From Paraburkholderia largidicola (lineage in GTDB: Bacteria > Pseudomonadota > Gammaproteobacteria > Burkholderiales > Burkholderiaceae): a stretch of 64,000 nt of DNA. The position numbers and the translations under genes are program-made. The stretch lies in assembly GCF_013426895.1 (NCBI RefSeq), contig NZ_AP023175.1:1488001-1552000 (forward strand), read 5' to 3'. Shown piece after piece: positions 18,040 to 26,751 of the stretch. A model generated the notes under the pieces. It was not told the DNA's origin and did no database searches. It saw only the letters and a program-made list of their open reading frames with translations. Positions within the stretch are counted from its first letter, which is position 1; each line of letters opens with the position of its first letter.

Positions 18040-19316
18040 TTCGCTCCGACCTCCGCCTGCTCGAACAGCGACGGGTCGGCAGGCTCGCTCTGCCGGCGGC
18101 CTTCCCACTTGGCAATGACGGCTGTCGCTACGCTGTTGCCGATGACATTGGTCATCGTGCGTCCCATATCGAGGATCTGGTCGATGGCGAGCACCATTGC
18201 CACGCCTGCAGCCGGCAGATGAAACATCGGCGCGACCGCAGCGACGACGACGACCGAACCGCGCGGCACACTGGCCATGCCCTTGCTGCTCAGCATCAGC
18301 ACCAGCAACATGAAGATCTGCTGCGATACGGGCATGTCGACGCCGAAGGCCTGCGCGATGAAGATCGCGGCAAACGCCTGATACATCATCGAACCGTCCA
18401 GATTGAACGCATAGCCCAGCGGCAACGTAAAACCGACGACCTTCTTGTCGACGCCGAACTTCTCCAGCTGCTCCGTCAGGCGGGGATAGGCTGCCTCACT
18501 GCTGGCCGTCGAGAAGGCGATCATCGCCGGCTCTCGCACAGCTCTGAGCAACGTACCGACGCGACGGCCGAGGAACACGTAGCCAATGCCCGTCAGAATC
18601 GCCCACAATAGCGCCAATCCCAGATAGAAAGAGCCAATCAGCTTGCCGTAGGTGTAGAGCACGTCGACGCCCCGCAGTGTCACCGCCGAAGCAATGGCCC
18701 CGAACACGCCCAACGGCGCGGCGCGCATCACATAGTTGGTCAGGCGCAGCATGACGGGCACCATCCCGTCGATGGCCTTGATGACGATCATCACGCGTTC
18801 ATCTTTCTTCAACGCACTGAGCGCAAGTCCAAGAAAGATCGAGAACACCAGAATCTGCAGGATGTCGTTGCGCGCCATCGCATCCAGCAGACTGGTCGGA
18901 AACGCGTGCGTGATAACGTCCTTGACGTTCAATGCCGACGTATTGAGCCCGGTGCTCACCTCACCGGCATTCTCGACCAGATGCAGTCCAGCGCCCGGCT
19001 GCAGCAGATTGGCCAGCACCAGACCCAGACTCAGCGACAGCAAGGATGCACAGATGAACCAGCCCACCGAGCGCAGGCCGATACGGCCTACGTCCTGCCC
19101 GCTGTCCATCCCGGCCAGTCCGGACACGAGGGTCGCGAAGACCAGCGGCGCGATGATCATCTTGATGAGCCGCAGAAAGATGTCCGTGACGATCGAGAAA
19201 TAACCGGCCACGACCTTGACCGTCGCCGGGTCGGACAAGCTCGTGTGACACACATAGCCGGCAACGACCCCGAGCACCATCCCGGCGGCAATATTCAGAG
19301 TAAGGCGATTTTTCAT
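18036..19316 (-). CDS. dicarboxylate/amino acid:cation symporter (DAACS), aspartate operon
   Basis: Membrane symporter of 426 residues, first gene of the symporter-racemase-aspA operon. Motifs FSTASSEAAYPR, GYAFNLDGSMMYQ and GRTMTNVIGNSVAT identify the GltP/DctA family. The ATG at 19316 is nine bases after AAGGA; an ATG two codons earlier has spacing that is too short. Operon context points to aspartate as substrate. A conserved promoter region with a LysR-type dyad lies just upstream and is shared with the asparaginase gene. It is a paralogue of the symporter at 13134-14441. Confidence 0.9.
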   Translation of the reverse strand: MKNRLTLNIAAGMVLGVVAGYVCHTSLSDPATVKVVAGYFSIVTDIFLRLIKMIIAPLVFATLVSGLAGMDSGQDVGRIGLRSVGWFICASLLSLSLGLVLANLLQPGAGLHLVENAGEVSTGLNTSALNVKDVITHAFPTSLLDAMARNDILQILVFSIFLGLALSALKKDERVMIVIKAIDGMVPVMLRLTNYVMRAAPLGVFGAIASAVTLRGVDVLYTYGKLIGSFYLGLALLWAILTGIGYVFLGRRVGTLLRAVREPAMIAFSTASSEAAYPRLTEQLEKFGVDKKVVGFTLPLGYAFNLDGSMMYQAFAAIFIAQAFGVDMPVSQQIFMLLVLMLSSKGMASVPRGSVVVVAAVAPMFHLPAAGVAMVLAIDQILDMGRTMTNVIGNSVATAVIAKWEGRRQSEPADPSLFEQAEVGAK

Positions 19317-19351
19317 GTCCATCCGTCCTTGAGTGACGCAATGCAATCGCA

Positions 19352-19490
19352 AGGTGACTGCAATGCGCTGGAAGAGGTCTGACGCGACGTCGGCCACACG
19401 TCGCACCAGAATCAGAACGGATGGTAGAGATGGTCAAAAAGACGTGAATGCAAGTGCTGCATGCGGGCATGCGAAATTCGCATAAGGCGG
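19352..19490 (-). repeat. promoter-region repeat, copy 1 (symporter operon)
   Basis: This region is clearly similar to 21860-22010. Both share CCAGAATCAGAACGGATGG without a gap, the A-rich run after it, and a dyad further upstream. It runs from just before the symporter start to the end of the LysR gene and should hold the operon promoter. A possible -35 TTGACC is visible on the minus strand near 19431-19436. Confidence 0.75.
19469..19483. promoter_or_regulatory. LysR-type operator (T-N11-A dyad), copy 1
   Basis: ATGCGAAATTCGCAT is a perfect 15-bp palindrome with the T-N11-A form used by LysR-type regulators. It lies about 150 bp before the symporter ATG and 15 bp beyond the stop of the LysR gene. 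A near-identical dyad occurs before the asparaginase gene. Confidence 0.65.
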
Positions 19491-19497
19491 GAAAACC

Positions 19498-20412
19498 CTA
19501 GCCCGTCACGGGTGAAACGGCACGAAGATGCTGCCAGAGCGTATCCAGAAACTCATTGCGATTGGATGCATCGCGGTAGACGCGAAGCTCGATCTCCAGA
19601 TTCCACGCAGACGGCCCGGCGGGAACCAGTTCGCCCTCATCGAGTTCGGCAGCGATCGCGCTCTTCGGCAGCCACGCGATTCCTTCGCCTTCCATCACGA
19701 GTTTCTTGAGCACTTCGGCCATGTCCGATTCATAGTGCAGCCGCAATGCCGGGGTATCGGAGGCCCGGCTGAGCAGCAGCGCAAGACAACGTCCGAAGTA
19801 GCTCGTTTCCGTGTACGAAATGTGAGGCAAGGGCTGCTTCGTCGTCCCCGGCAGGCGAAACAATGGAGCCAGACGCGGGTTCGGCCTGCTGGCAGGCATC
19901 AGCGTGTCGATACCGACCGTGACGTGTTCATACTTCACAGGATCGAGATGCAGCGGTAGTTCGGGGTGGTGGTACGCGAACATCAACTCGCAGTTGCCGT
20001 TCACCAGCATCAGGATCGAGTCATGCACATTGGTGGGCACCACGCGTGCGCGCACCTCTCCAAGATGAGTCGAAAGATGCTTGAGCCACGAAGGCAGGAA
20101 ACTCAGCGCGATCGTGTGCCCGGCTGCAATCTGCAGGCTCTTGCCGGCGATGCGTTGCTCGGTACGTATGATGGCGCGGGTATCGAAGAGCTTGTTCAGG
20201 ACGTCATCGGCGACTTCGCGGAATAGTTGCCCTGCAGGTGTCAAGACGGGAGGGAAGCTGCTGCGGTCGATCAGTTCCGCGCCAACCCATTGCTCGAGAG
20301 ACTGAATTCGCCTGCTGAATCCGGATTGGGTCACGTTCCGGAATTCTGCAGCGCGTGAGAAGCTCTGGTACTGAGCGAGGGCGATGAAGTCCTCGATCCA
20401 CTTGATTTCCAT
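19498..20412 (-). CDS. LysR-family regulator of the aspartate/asparagine island
   Basis: LysR-type regulator of 304 residues. The helix-turn-helix is at residues about 4-62 (WIEDFIALAQYQSFSRAAEF, SGFSRRIQSLEQWVG), followed by an effector-binding domain. It lies between the asparaginase gene and the symporter operon, all on the minus strand. A perfect LysR-type dyad sits just beyond its stop codon and a second copy lies upstream of asparaginase. It is therefore the best candidate regulator of both units. The effector is probably aspartate, asparagine or a related metabolite (inference). Confidence 0.88.
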   Translation of the reverse strand: MEIKWIEDFIALAQYQSFSRAAEFRNVTQSGFSRRIQSLEQWVGAELIDRSSFPPVLTPAGQLFREVADDVLNKLFDTRAIIRTEQRIAGKSLQIAAGHTIALSFLPSWLKHLSTHLGEVRARVVPTNVHDSILMLVNGNCELMFAYHHPELPLHLDPVKYEHVTVGIDTLMPASRPNPRLAPLFRLPGTTKQPLPHISYTETSYFGRCLALLLSRASDTPALRLHYESDMAEVLKKLVMEGEGIAWLPKSAIAAELDEGELVPAGPSAWNLEIELRVYRDASNRNEFLDTLWQHLRAVSPVTG

Positions 20413-20571
20413 AGCGAGTGGGTAGCCTTGTGGGACCCGGGCATTCTACCTCTCGCCCGTTTGCGTTCCTGCGCGAAACCGGCCGGTCCCAGCCCGGTCC
20501 CGCTCGCTTCGTCAAAGCCTTCACAGGACCGGTTGCGGATGCTGCAGTATGTTCACATCAGTCTGTCGATG

Positions 20572-21714
20572 TCAGTACGTTGCAGAAAACGCCTGCTGCA
20601 CTTTAGCGGGTGTCGTGATGCCGTTCGCGATCAGCAATTGCGTCAGCACACGAGCCTTTTGCGGATTGAGATCAAGAGACGCGACAAAGCCGCTCTTGTC
20701 ATCGTCGACCTCCACATTCCGGTTCACGAAGCCCGTTCCGACGCGTGAAGCGCGAACCACGACAATCCCCATCTTCGCGGCCCGCTCCATGGCAGCCAGC
20801 GCCGCCTTCGATACGTCGCCGTCGCCTACGCCTGCAATCACAATCCCTTTCGCATTGTCGGCGACTGCATGGTCGATCTGTGACGCATCCATATTGCTGT
20901 GCGCGTACACGATATCGACGCGGGGCAACTGTCCGGCGGCGGGCAGCGTATAAGGCGACTGACGCGAGTCCGTTACGGGCGTGACGAACCGGATCGATGC
21001 CGGATCGACAAACCCTGTTGGACCGGCGTTCGGCGACAGCAATGTCTGAACGGAGGTGGTGTTCGTTTTGGTGAGCCAGCGCGGGTCGTGGATCGTATCG
21101 TTCATGACCACCATCACGCCGCGCCCCTGCGACTGAGGACTCGCCGCAACCTCAACGGCTTCGAGAAGGTTATTCGGACCATCGGCGCCCACAACGCCAC
21201 CCGGACGCATGGACCCGACAAGAACCACCGGCCGGCGAGAATGCAAGACGTTCTTCAGGAAGAAGGCGGTCTCCTCCATCGTATCCGTACCATGCGTTAT
21301 CACGACACCATCCGCCTCACCGCGATCGAAGATCTCATCGATGCGTTTGGCCAGCTGAAACCAGATCCCGTCGTTCATGTCTTGCGAGCCGACGTTCGAA
21401 ACCTGTTCGGCAGTGATCGTCGCAAACTTTCCGATTCCAGGAACATCCTTGAGCAACTGCTGGCCGGTTCTCTCGCCGGAGTTGTAACCGATGGCTGAAC
21501 GCGCGTCCGCCGTTCCGGATATCGTCCCGCCCGTCGCAAGCACCACGATGCGTGGCAGTTTTTTGTTCTGGCTATTGACGGTGTTCGACTGATCCGCATT
21601 GGACTCGGCGGCTACCGCGAATGTCGAGCAGACGGGAAGCGCTACGCACGCAGCGACCAGCAGAGCACTCACGGTACGGCCTGGCGCAAAAGCGAGTCGG
21701 GATAGTGTGTTCAT
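20572..21714 (-). CDS. ansB: periplasmic type II L-asparaginase
   Basis: Asparaginase of 380 residues from the ATG at 21714, hydrolysing asparagine to aspartate and ammonia. A signal peptide covers about residues 1-34 (VSALLVAACVALPV, cleavage near FAVAAES). The catalytic motifs are present: VLATGGTISGT with the nucleophilic Thr and HGTDTMEETAFFL with Thr-Asp. GSMRPGGVVGADGPNNL also fits the family. No clear Shine-Dalgarno precedes this ATG, and an upstream in-frame ATG at 21750 is possible, but the signal peptide favours the chosen start. It supplies aspartate for the symporter and aspartase encoded downstream. Confidence 0.9.
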   Translation of the reverse strand: MNTLSRLAFAPGRTVSALLVAACVALPVCSTFAVAAESNADQSNTVNSQNKKLPRIVVLATGGTISGTADARSAIGYNSGERTGQQLLKDVPGIGKFATITAEQVSNVGSQDMNDGIWFQLAKRIDEIFDRGEADGVVITHGTDTMEETAFFLKNVLHSRRPVVLVGSMRPGGVVGADGPNNLLEAVEVAASPQSQGRGVMVVMNDTIHDPRWLTKTNTTSVQTLLSPNAGPTGFVDPASIRFVTPVTDSRQSPYTLPAAGQLPRVDIVYAHSNMDASQIDHAVADNAKGIVIAGVGDGDVSKAALAAMERAAKMGIVVVRASRVGTGFVNRNVEVDDDKSGFVASLDLNPQKARVLTQLLIANGITTPAKVQQAFSATY

Positions 21715-21859
21715 GATCGTGTGTGAATGAGTAAGAAGCCGTGATGGCATTAAACTGGATTCATCGGCCTGACTACGATCGAGCAAAGCGCGTTACCGTC
21801 GCCGACCGATGAGCTGTGCCTTCCATCGAGCATGTACGCCACCGGGTCGTGAAAGCAGG

Positions 21860-22010
21860 GTTGCGATCCGTCCGCAGTACGCAGGGAAAGGCCTGGAGCG
21901 ATGTTGGCCAAACAGCGCGCCAGAATCAGAACGGATGGTAGGGATAACCAAAAAAAAGATGATGCTGGTCATGCATGCAGGTATGCGGACTTCGCATAAC
22001 GTGACCGAGC
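21860..22010 (-). repeat. promoter-region repeat, copy 2 (asparaginase)
   Basis: This region matches 19352-19490 over most of its length, including the gap-free CCAGAATCAGAACGGATGG segment and the upstream dyad. The order and spacing of elements are the same, on the same strand, which implies duplication of a whole promoter region. It starts about 145 bp before the asparaginase ATG. Confidence 0.75.
21983..21997. promoter_or_regulatory. LysR-type operator (T-N11-A dyad), copy 2
   Basis: ATGCGGACTTCGCAT differs from the perfect copy at 19469-19483 by two central bases and keeps the T-N11-A form. It has the same position relative to the shared promoter sequence and is probably bound by the same LysR protein. 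Confidence 0.6.
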
Positions 22011-22347
22011 CGACATCGTTGCCGCGGGCACGACGGTCCGCTGCTCTGCGATTGGACAACCTGCACCGCGCTGCTCTGCAGCCGTACGCCCCACCGCGTC
22101 GCCACCGCACGCTTCGATGCATATCCCGCACCGTTTGCGATCACCCGCGCCCCATCGTCGATAGCACCGTCTACCTGGCGTTCTGTCCGTCCGTCACCGT
22201 TCCGGCAAATCCGGCAGGCCGAGCCGCATATTCCTGCCAACTATGGTCGTCCCGAAGACAGCCGTGAAAATTCGGCCTGGAAGTCGCTAAGAATCGTGTG
22301 TTCTCAACCTGCGCACCGCCGCGAGGCAAGCGCCAAGGACGACCGCG

Positions 22348-23364
22348 ATGCGACTCAAGAAAATCCCTGTGACAGTAGTGACCGGCTTTCTCGGCGCCGG
22401 CAAGACGACACTCGTCAACCACATCCTCGATTCGACGCGGCCGATGCAGATCGGCATCGTCGTGAACGAGTTCGGAGAAGTGGGCATCGATGGCCAGTTG
22501 ATCGTCGCCGACGAACAAGCCGTCATCGAAATCAACAACGGCTGCGTGTGCTGCACCGTGCGCACCGATCTCGTCGCCAGCGTGCGCGATCTGCTCGCGC
22601 GCTTCGGTGACCGGCTGGAGCGGCTGATCGTCGAGACCTCGGGGCTTGCCGATCCTGCGCCCGTATTGCAGACCTTTCTCGCCGATCCCGACGTGCGAGA
22701 GCGCGTCGAACTGGAATCGGTTGTCGCCGTGATCGACGCGTTGCACGCGAACGCACAACTCGACGACGACATCGCAAGAGAACAGGTCGTGTTCGCCGAC
22801 CGGATCATCGTCAACAAGACCGACATCGCTTCGCCGCAAGCGGTCGATGCGCTGGTCGAACGTATCCGCCAGCTCAATCCGACCGCGCAGCTCGACTTCG
22901 CGAATCACTCGGCCGTCGCCATCGATTCACTCCTCGGCGTGCGCAGCTTTTCGCTCGACAACCTGCTCGCCGTCGAACCCGATCTGCTCGACGAAGCCGG
23001 CCATGACCACGAGCACGACGACACGATCGCGTCGTGCGCGTTCGTCGTGCCGGGCGCGCTCGACGCAACGCGCTTCAACGGCTGGATCAACCGGCTCGTG
23101 CAGACCGACGGCCAGCAACTGCTGCGCATGAAAGGCGTGCTCAATCTGCACGACGAAGCGCGGCGGCTGCATTTCCACAGCGTGCACATGCTGCTCGATG
23201 CGAAGTTCGGCAAGGCATGGTCGCGCGATGAACGCCGCGAGAACCGCTTCGTGATGATCGGCAGAAACATCGACGCCGAGCGGATGCGCGAAGGTCTATT
23301 GAGTTGCATGCATCAACCCTTTCACTCAACTTCCCTGAAGGAGCACGAACATGAAAAAGCCTGA
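22348..23364 (+). CDS. CobW-family metal chaperone GTPase
   Basis: GTPase of 338 residues, first gene of the nitrile hydratase operon. It shows the P-loop GFLGAGKTTL (residues 13-22), the metal-binding NNGCVCCTVR (CxCC motif), the switch-like ETSGLADPAP, NKTD for guanine recognition, and a CobW C-terminal domain after a His-rich HDHEHDD stretch. The family delivers Zn, Co or Fe to target enzymes, and members next to nitrile hydratase act in active-site metal insertion. Cobalt is the likely metal here because the hydratase is of the cobalt type. Its 3' end overlaps the next gene by 14 bp. Confidence 0.88.
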   Translation: MRLKKIPVTVVTGFLGAGKTTLVNHILDSTRPMQIGIVVNEFGEVGIDGQLIVADEQAVIEINNGCVCCTVRTDLVASVRDLLARFGDRLERLIVETSGLADPAPVLQTFLADPDVRERVELESVVAVIDALHANAQLDDDIAREQVVFADRIIVNKTDIASPQAVDALVERIRQLNPTAQLDFANHSAVAIDSLLGVRSFSLDNLLAVEPDLLDEAGHDHEHDDTIASCAFVVPGALDATRFNGWINRLVQTDGQQLLRMKGVLNLHDEARRLHFHSVHMLLDAKFGKAWSRDERRENRFVMIGRNIDAERMREGLLSCMHQPFHSTSLKEHEHEKA

Positions 23365-23854
23365 GGCGTACACATTGAGCATCGGCGTTCTTGCTGTCGC
23401 CGACACATGGCTCACGGGAACCCTGCTTCCCGTTCCCGTCTGGGTGACGTTCATCGCCTGGGCGTCGTTCTTCGTGCTGGGCGGCGGACGCGCAGGCTTC
23501 GTCAAGAGCGTTGCGTCGAATCTGACCGGGCTCGTGATTGCATCGCTGACGCTGCTGTGCATTGCGACGACGAGCGGCAGCGCACTCGCGGTCGCGGTAC
23601 TGGTCGGCATCGGCAGCGCGGCAATGGTGCAGGCGTCGAAGCTCAAGCTGCTCGACGTATTGCCCGCAATCGTGTGGGGTTTTGCATCGACAGTCGGCAC
23701 GACCGTCGCCACCGGCAAGGCCATCACGACGGCGGGTATCGGCAATCCTGCGCTCGTCGCCGCTACTGCGCTCGTGACAGGCGCAGTGTTCGGCTTCGTA
23801 TCGGAAGTCGTGGGCGAAGCGCTCGCACTCAAGCGCGAGCATCGGCTCAGCTAA
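23351..23854 (+). CDS. DUF1097 family membrane protein
   Basis: Membrane protein of 167 residues with about five hydrophobic segments (for example LTGLVIASLTLLCIATT and ALVAATALVTGAVFGFV). The pattern matches DUF1097, whose function is not established. It overlaps cobW and lies 30 bp before the nitrile hydratase beta gene, so it belongs to the operon. A role in nitrile, amide or metal movement across the membrane is possible but not shown. Confidence 0.72.
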   Translation: MKKPEAYTLSIGVLAVADTWLTGTLLPVPVWVTFIAWASFFVLGGGRAGFVKSVASNLTGLVIASLTLLCIATTSGSALAVAVLVGIGSAAMVQASKLKLLDVLPAIVWGFASTVGTTVATGKAITTAGIGNPALVAATALVTGAVFGFVSEVVGEALALKREHRLS

Positions 23855-23884
23855 ATCTCTTTTCACCACTCTGCGGAGCGAACC

Positions 23885-24628
23885 GTGAAATTACAGCATC
23901 ACCTTGGCGGCATCGAAAACCTCGGCCCTGTCAGCACCGAGACGCGCGTTTTCGTCGAGCCGTGGGAAAAGCGCATCTTCGGCATTCATACCGTGATGAT
24001 GGCCGAGAGCGCGCATCTGGCGAACGCGCCGCATCCTTATCCGGTCGATCAACTGCCGACCACGTTCAGGAACGACTGGACGTGGGCGTCGCTACGCACG
24101 GGCGCCGAAGACATGCAGCCATTCGATTACTTCAAGTACCGCTATTACGAGAAGTGGCTAGGCGGCATTTCGCAGTTCTTCGTCGATCAGGGCTACATCA
24201 CGGCGGAAGAACTCGCGCAGAAGACGGCGCACTATCGCGCGAGCCCGGATGCCACCTTGCCGGACAAGCCGGACACGGCCCTTGCCGCGCAGGTCGATGC
24301 GTATCTGCAAAACGGCGATTCGGGTTATCACACGCTCGAGCGCGCAGCCCGCTTCACGAAAGGTGACACGGTGCGCATCGCCGACCCCGACGCCGTCGAT
24401 CACACGCGTCTGCCCGGCTATCTGCGCAACAAGACGGGCACCGTCGATCTCGTCTATCCGGGCGCGTTCTCGTACTTCGTATCGACGGGCGTAGACGGCA
24501 TAGGAGAGCCGATGCCCGTCTACCGGATCGCCTTCGACACCGCCGACATCTGGGGCGAAGGCAAAAGCGAAGCCAACACCACCCTCTACGCGGATCTGTA
24601 CGAAGCCTACGTGCAGCCGGCCAACTAA
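23885..24628 (+). CDS. nthB: nitrile hydratase beta subunit
   Basis: Protein of 247 residues with a GTG start preceded by GGAG. The N-terminus HHLGGIENLGPVSTE and FVEPWEKRIFGIHTVMM matches the beta subunit, as do the C-terminal SH3-like segment (GDTVRIADPDAVDHTRLPGY, RNKTGTVDLV) and FDTADIWGEG. The beta subunit pairs with alpha around the catalytic metal and hydrates nitriles to amides in the cytoplasm. The beta-alpha-accessory order is that of cobalt-type operons. Confidence 0.92.
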   Translation: MKLQHHLGGIENLGPVSTETRVFVEPWEKRIFGIHTVMMAESAHLANAPHPYPVDQLPTTFRNDWTWASLRTGAEDMQPFDYFKYRYYEKWLGGISQFFVDQGYITAEELAQKTAHYRASPDATLPDKPDTALAAQVDAYLQNGDSGYHTLERAARFTKGDTVRIADPDAVDHTRLPGYLRNKTGTVDLVYPGAFSYFVSTGVDGIGEPMPVYRIAFDTADIWGEGKSEANTTLYADLYEAYVQPAN

Positions 24629-24646
24629 ACCGACAGCGAGACCAGC

Positions 24647-25270
24647 ATGACCCCAATGTTCGAATATCCGGAAGACCGCGAAGCGTCGAGCGCCGCCAAG
24701 GTCCGCGCACTCGAAGCGCTGCTGATCGAGAAAGGCGTGATAGGCAGCGATTCCGTCGATGCCGTCCTCGCGCACTTCGAGACGATGGCAGGCCCGTTCA
24801 ACGGCGCGAAAATCGTCGCGCACGCGTGGGTCGATCCCGCGTACAAGCAGCGGCTCGTCGAAGACACACCCAAAGCGATCGCCGAGCTTTCGCTGCCGCT
24901 CGGCATGGCGGGGGCGGAAGGCGAGCATATGGCCGCCGTCGCCAACGACAGCAACGTGCACAACCTGATCATCTGCACGCTGTGCTCGTGTTATCCGTGG
25001 CCCGTGCTCGGCCTGCCGCCGTACTGGTACAAGGACCCCGTGTTTCGCGCGCGCGGCGTGCGCGAGCCGCGCGCCGTGCTGCAGGAATTCGGCGTGACCG
25101 TACCCGCGGAGAAAGAAGTGAAGGTGTGGGACAGCAGCGCGCAGATCCGCTGGTTCGTCGTGCCGGAGCGCCCGGCGAACACGGAGCATCTGAGCGAAGA
25201 AGAACTCGCCGCGCTCGTCACGCCGGAATCGATGATGGGCGTCGCGCTCGTCGCCGCGCCCGCAGCCTGA
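24647..25270 (+). CDS. nthA: nitrile hydratase alpha subunit, cobalt type
   Basis: Catalytic subunit of 207 residues. The metal-binding loop is C110-T-L-C113-S-C115; Thr at the second position is the signature of the Co(III) type, while iron enzymes have Ser. The loop cysteines are normally oxidised to sulfinate and sulfenate. The following YPWPVLGLPPYWYK is also conserved. It sits between the beta and accessory genes, with cobalt transport genes downstream, consistent with a cobalt enzyme. No amidase gene is found nearby. Confidence 0.95.
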   Translation: MTPMFEYPEDREASSAAKVRALEALLIEKGVIGSDSVDAVLAHFETMAGPFNGAKIVAHAWVDPAYKQRLVEDTPKAIAELSLPLGMAGAEGEHMAAVANDSNVHNLIICTLCSCYPWPVLGLPPYWYKDPVFRARGVREPRAVLQEFGVTVPAEKEVKVWDSSAQIRWFVVPERPANTEHLSEEELAALVTPESMMGVALVAAPAA

Positions 25271-25280
25271 GGACCACGCG

Positions 25281-25628
25281 ATGTTTACGCGCTTCGAGGA
25301 ATACGCCGCGGCATCGATGCTCGGCACGCCGGACTCGCCGCCGCGTCTGGACGGCAAGCTGTTCTTCACCAACCGCTGGGAACGCGACGTGTTCGGGCTC
25401 GCGCTGTCGCTGTCGAAAGCGGGTTGCTTCGAATGGGAAGTCTTTCGACAGAGCCTGATTGCGTCGATTGCGAAGTGGGAAACGATCGATTGCGAGAACC
25501 AGCCGCGCTGGGACTACTACGAACGTTTTCTCGAAGCGCTGTTGAACGTGGTCGAAGCCAGCGGCGTGCTGTCGCGCGACGAACTTCAGCGAGTCATCAC
25601 GGCGCGGCGCGTGGCGGCTCAATCATGA
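25281..25628 (+). CDS. nitrile hydratase accessory (activator) protein
   Basis: Protein of 115 residues related to the beta-subunit N-terminus (FFTNRWERDVFGLALSLSKA, FEWEVFRQSL). In cobalt-type systems this P14K/NhlE-like protein escorts the alpha subunit and mediates cobalt incorporation by subunit swapping. It follows the alpha gene by 10 bp. Together with the CobW protein it gives the operon two maturation factors. Confidence 0.85.
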   Translation: MFTRFEEYAAASMLGTPDSPPRLDGKLFFTNRWERDVFGLALSLSKAGCFEWEVFRQSLIASIAKWETIDCENQPRWDYYERFLEALLNVVEASGVLSRDELQRVITARRVAAQS

Positions 25629-25672
25629 GCCGCACATCCTGACTAATCATTCATTCACTCAAGAGGTCTTTC

Positions 25673-25882
25673 ATGAACGATGCTGTGCTCCAACCCGTAG
25701 ACGCGCTCACGCCCATTCCATTGCGCGAGCTGTTGCCGTGGATCGTGTTCGGCGGCCTGCTGATGCTGCTGGTGCTGTACTTCGTCGGCGCAGAGGAAGG
25801 CGCGACGTCGCTCGTGCCGGGTATGTACGTGCACGAGTTCGTGCACGACGGGCGCCATCTGCTCGGTTTTCCCTGCCACTGA
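25673..25882 (+). CDS. cbtB: CbtB-type cobalt transporter subunit
   Basis: Small protein of 69 residues with one membrane segment (LLPWIVFGGLLMLLVLYFV) and a C-terminal His-rich tail (HEFVHDGRHLLGFPCH), the hallmark of CbtB. CbtAB is a predicted cobalt transporter usually found with cobalamin genes. AAGAGG precedes the ATG. Here it is linked to a cobalt-dependent nitrile hydratase instead, which supports cobalt supply as its job. Confidence 0.88.
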   Translation: MNDAVLQPVDALTPIPLRELLPWIVFGGLLMLLVLYFVGAEEGATSLVPGMYVHEFVHDGRHLLGFPCH

Positions 25883-25895
25883 CGAGGAGACGATC

Positions 25896-26657
25896 ATGGT
25901 CGGCAAGCTGTTGATGCGCGGCATGCTCGCGGGCGTCGTCGCGGGGTTGATCGCGTTTGGATTCGCGCGCGTGGCGGGCGAGCCGCAGGTCGATCGCGCG
26001 ATCGCCTTCGAGGAACACACGCACGCGATGGAAGGCGACGCGCACGAACCCGAACTGGTGAGCCGCGACACGCAAGCCGGCCTCGGCTTGCTGACGGGCG
26101 TCGTCGCGTACGGTGCGGCGTTTGGCGGGCTTTTCGCGCTGACCTTTGCGTGGGCATGGGGACGCGTCGGCACGCTCGGCGCACGGCCGCTCGCCGCGTG
26201 GCTCGCGCTCGGTGCGTTCGTTGCGCTCGTCGTCGTGCCGAATCTCAAGTATCCCGCCAACCCGCCATCCGTCGGCGATCCGGAGACGATCGGCTATCGC
26301 ACGGGGCTGTTCTTTCTGACGATTGCGATCTCGGTCGCGATCATGGTGCTGTCGCTCAACGTGCGCAGCATCGCCGCGCGTCGCTTCGGCGCATGGAACG
26401 GCGCGCTGGCGGGGCTGCTCGCCTTCGTCGTGATGCTGGCCGTCGTGCTTGCAGCGTTGCCCGCTATCGACGAAGTCCCGGCCGCTTTCCCTGCCACGCT
26501 GCTGTGGAAATTCCGCGTCGCCGCGATCGGCATGCAGGCCGTGATCTGGACCACGCTAGGCGCGCTGTTCGGCGTGCTCGCCGAACGCACCGGATTCGCG
26601 GACTCGCCCGCGCGCCGCACTGCACGCGACACGAGCCCGGCAACGCAGGCTTTTTGA
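25896..26657 (+). CDS. cbtA: CbtA-type cobalt transporter
   Basis: Membrane protein of 253 residues with about six hydrophobic segments and the N-terminal pattern LLMRGMLAGVVAGLIAFGFARVAGEPQVD-like of CbtA, followed by an acidic His-containing loop (FEEHTHAMEGDAHEPE) likely to bind metal. A GAGGAG precedes the ATG, 13 bp after cbtB. CbtA and CbtB together form the predicted cobalt importer, the last step of this operon. Confidence 0.86.
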   Translation: MVGKLLMRGMLAGVVAGLIAFGFARVAGEPQVDRAIAFEEHTHAMEGDAHEPELVSRDTQAGLGLLTGVVAYGAAFGGLFALTFAWAWGRVGTLGARPLAAWLALGAFVALVVVPNLKYPANPPSVGDPETIGYRTGLFFLTIAISVAIMVLSLNVRSIAARRFGAWNGALAGLLAFVVMLAVVLAALPAIDEVPAAFPATLLWKFRVAAIGMQAVIWTTLGALFGVLAERTGFADSPARRTARDTSPATQAF

Positions 26658-26751
26658 CCGCCCGGACGCGTCGGGCATTGCCGTATAGACTAACCATTCG
26701 AGCCGCCCGCCCACGCGGGCGCCCGTCTTCCAGCGGATTCGGACACTCGCG

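Larger units (their letters stand above)
21715..22347. other. intergenic region between asparaginase and nitrile hydratase operon
   Basis: This 633-bp gap holds the duplicated promoter region of asparaginase (about 21860-22010). The part from 22011 to 22347 has only short overlapping frames and should contain the promoter of the cobW gene. No terminator or RNA gene was seen. Confidence 0.5.
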
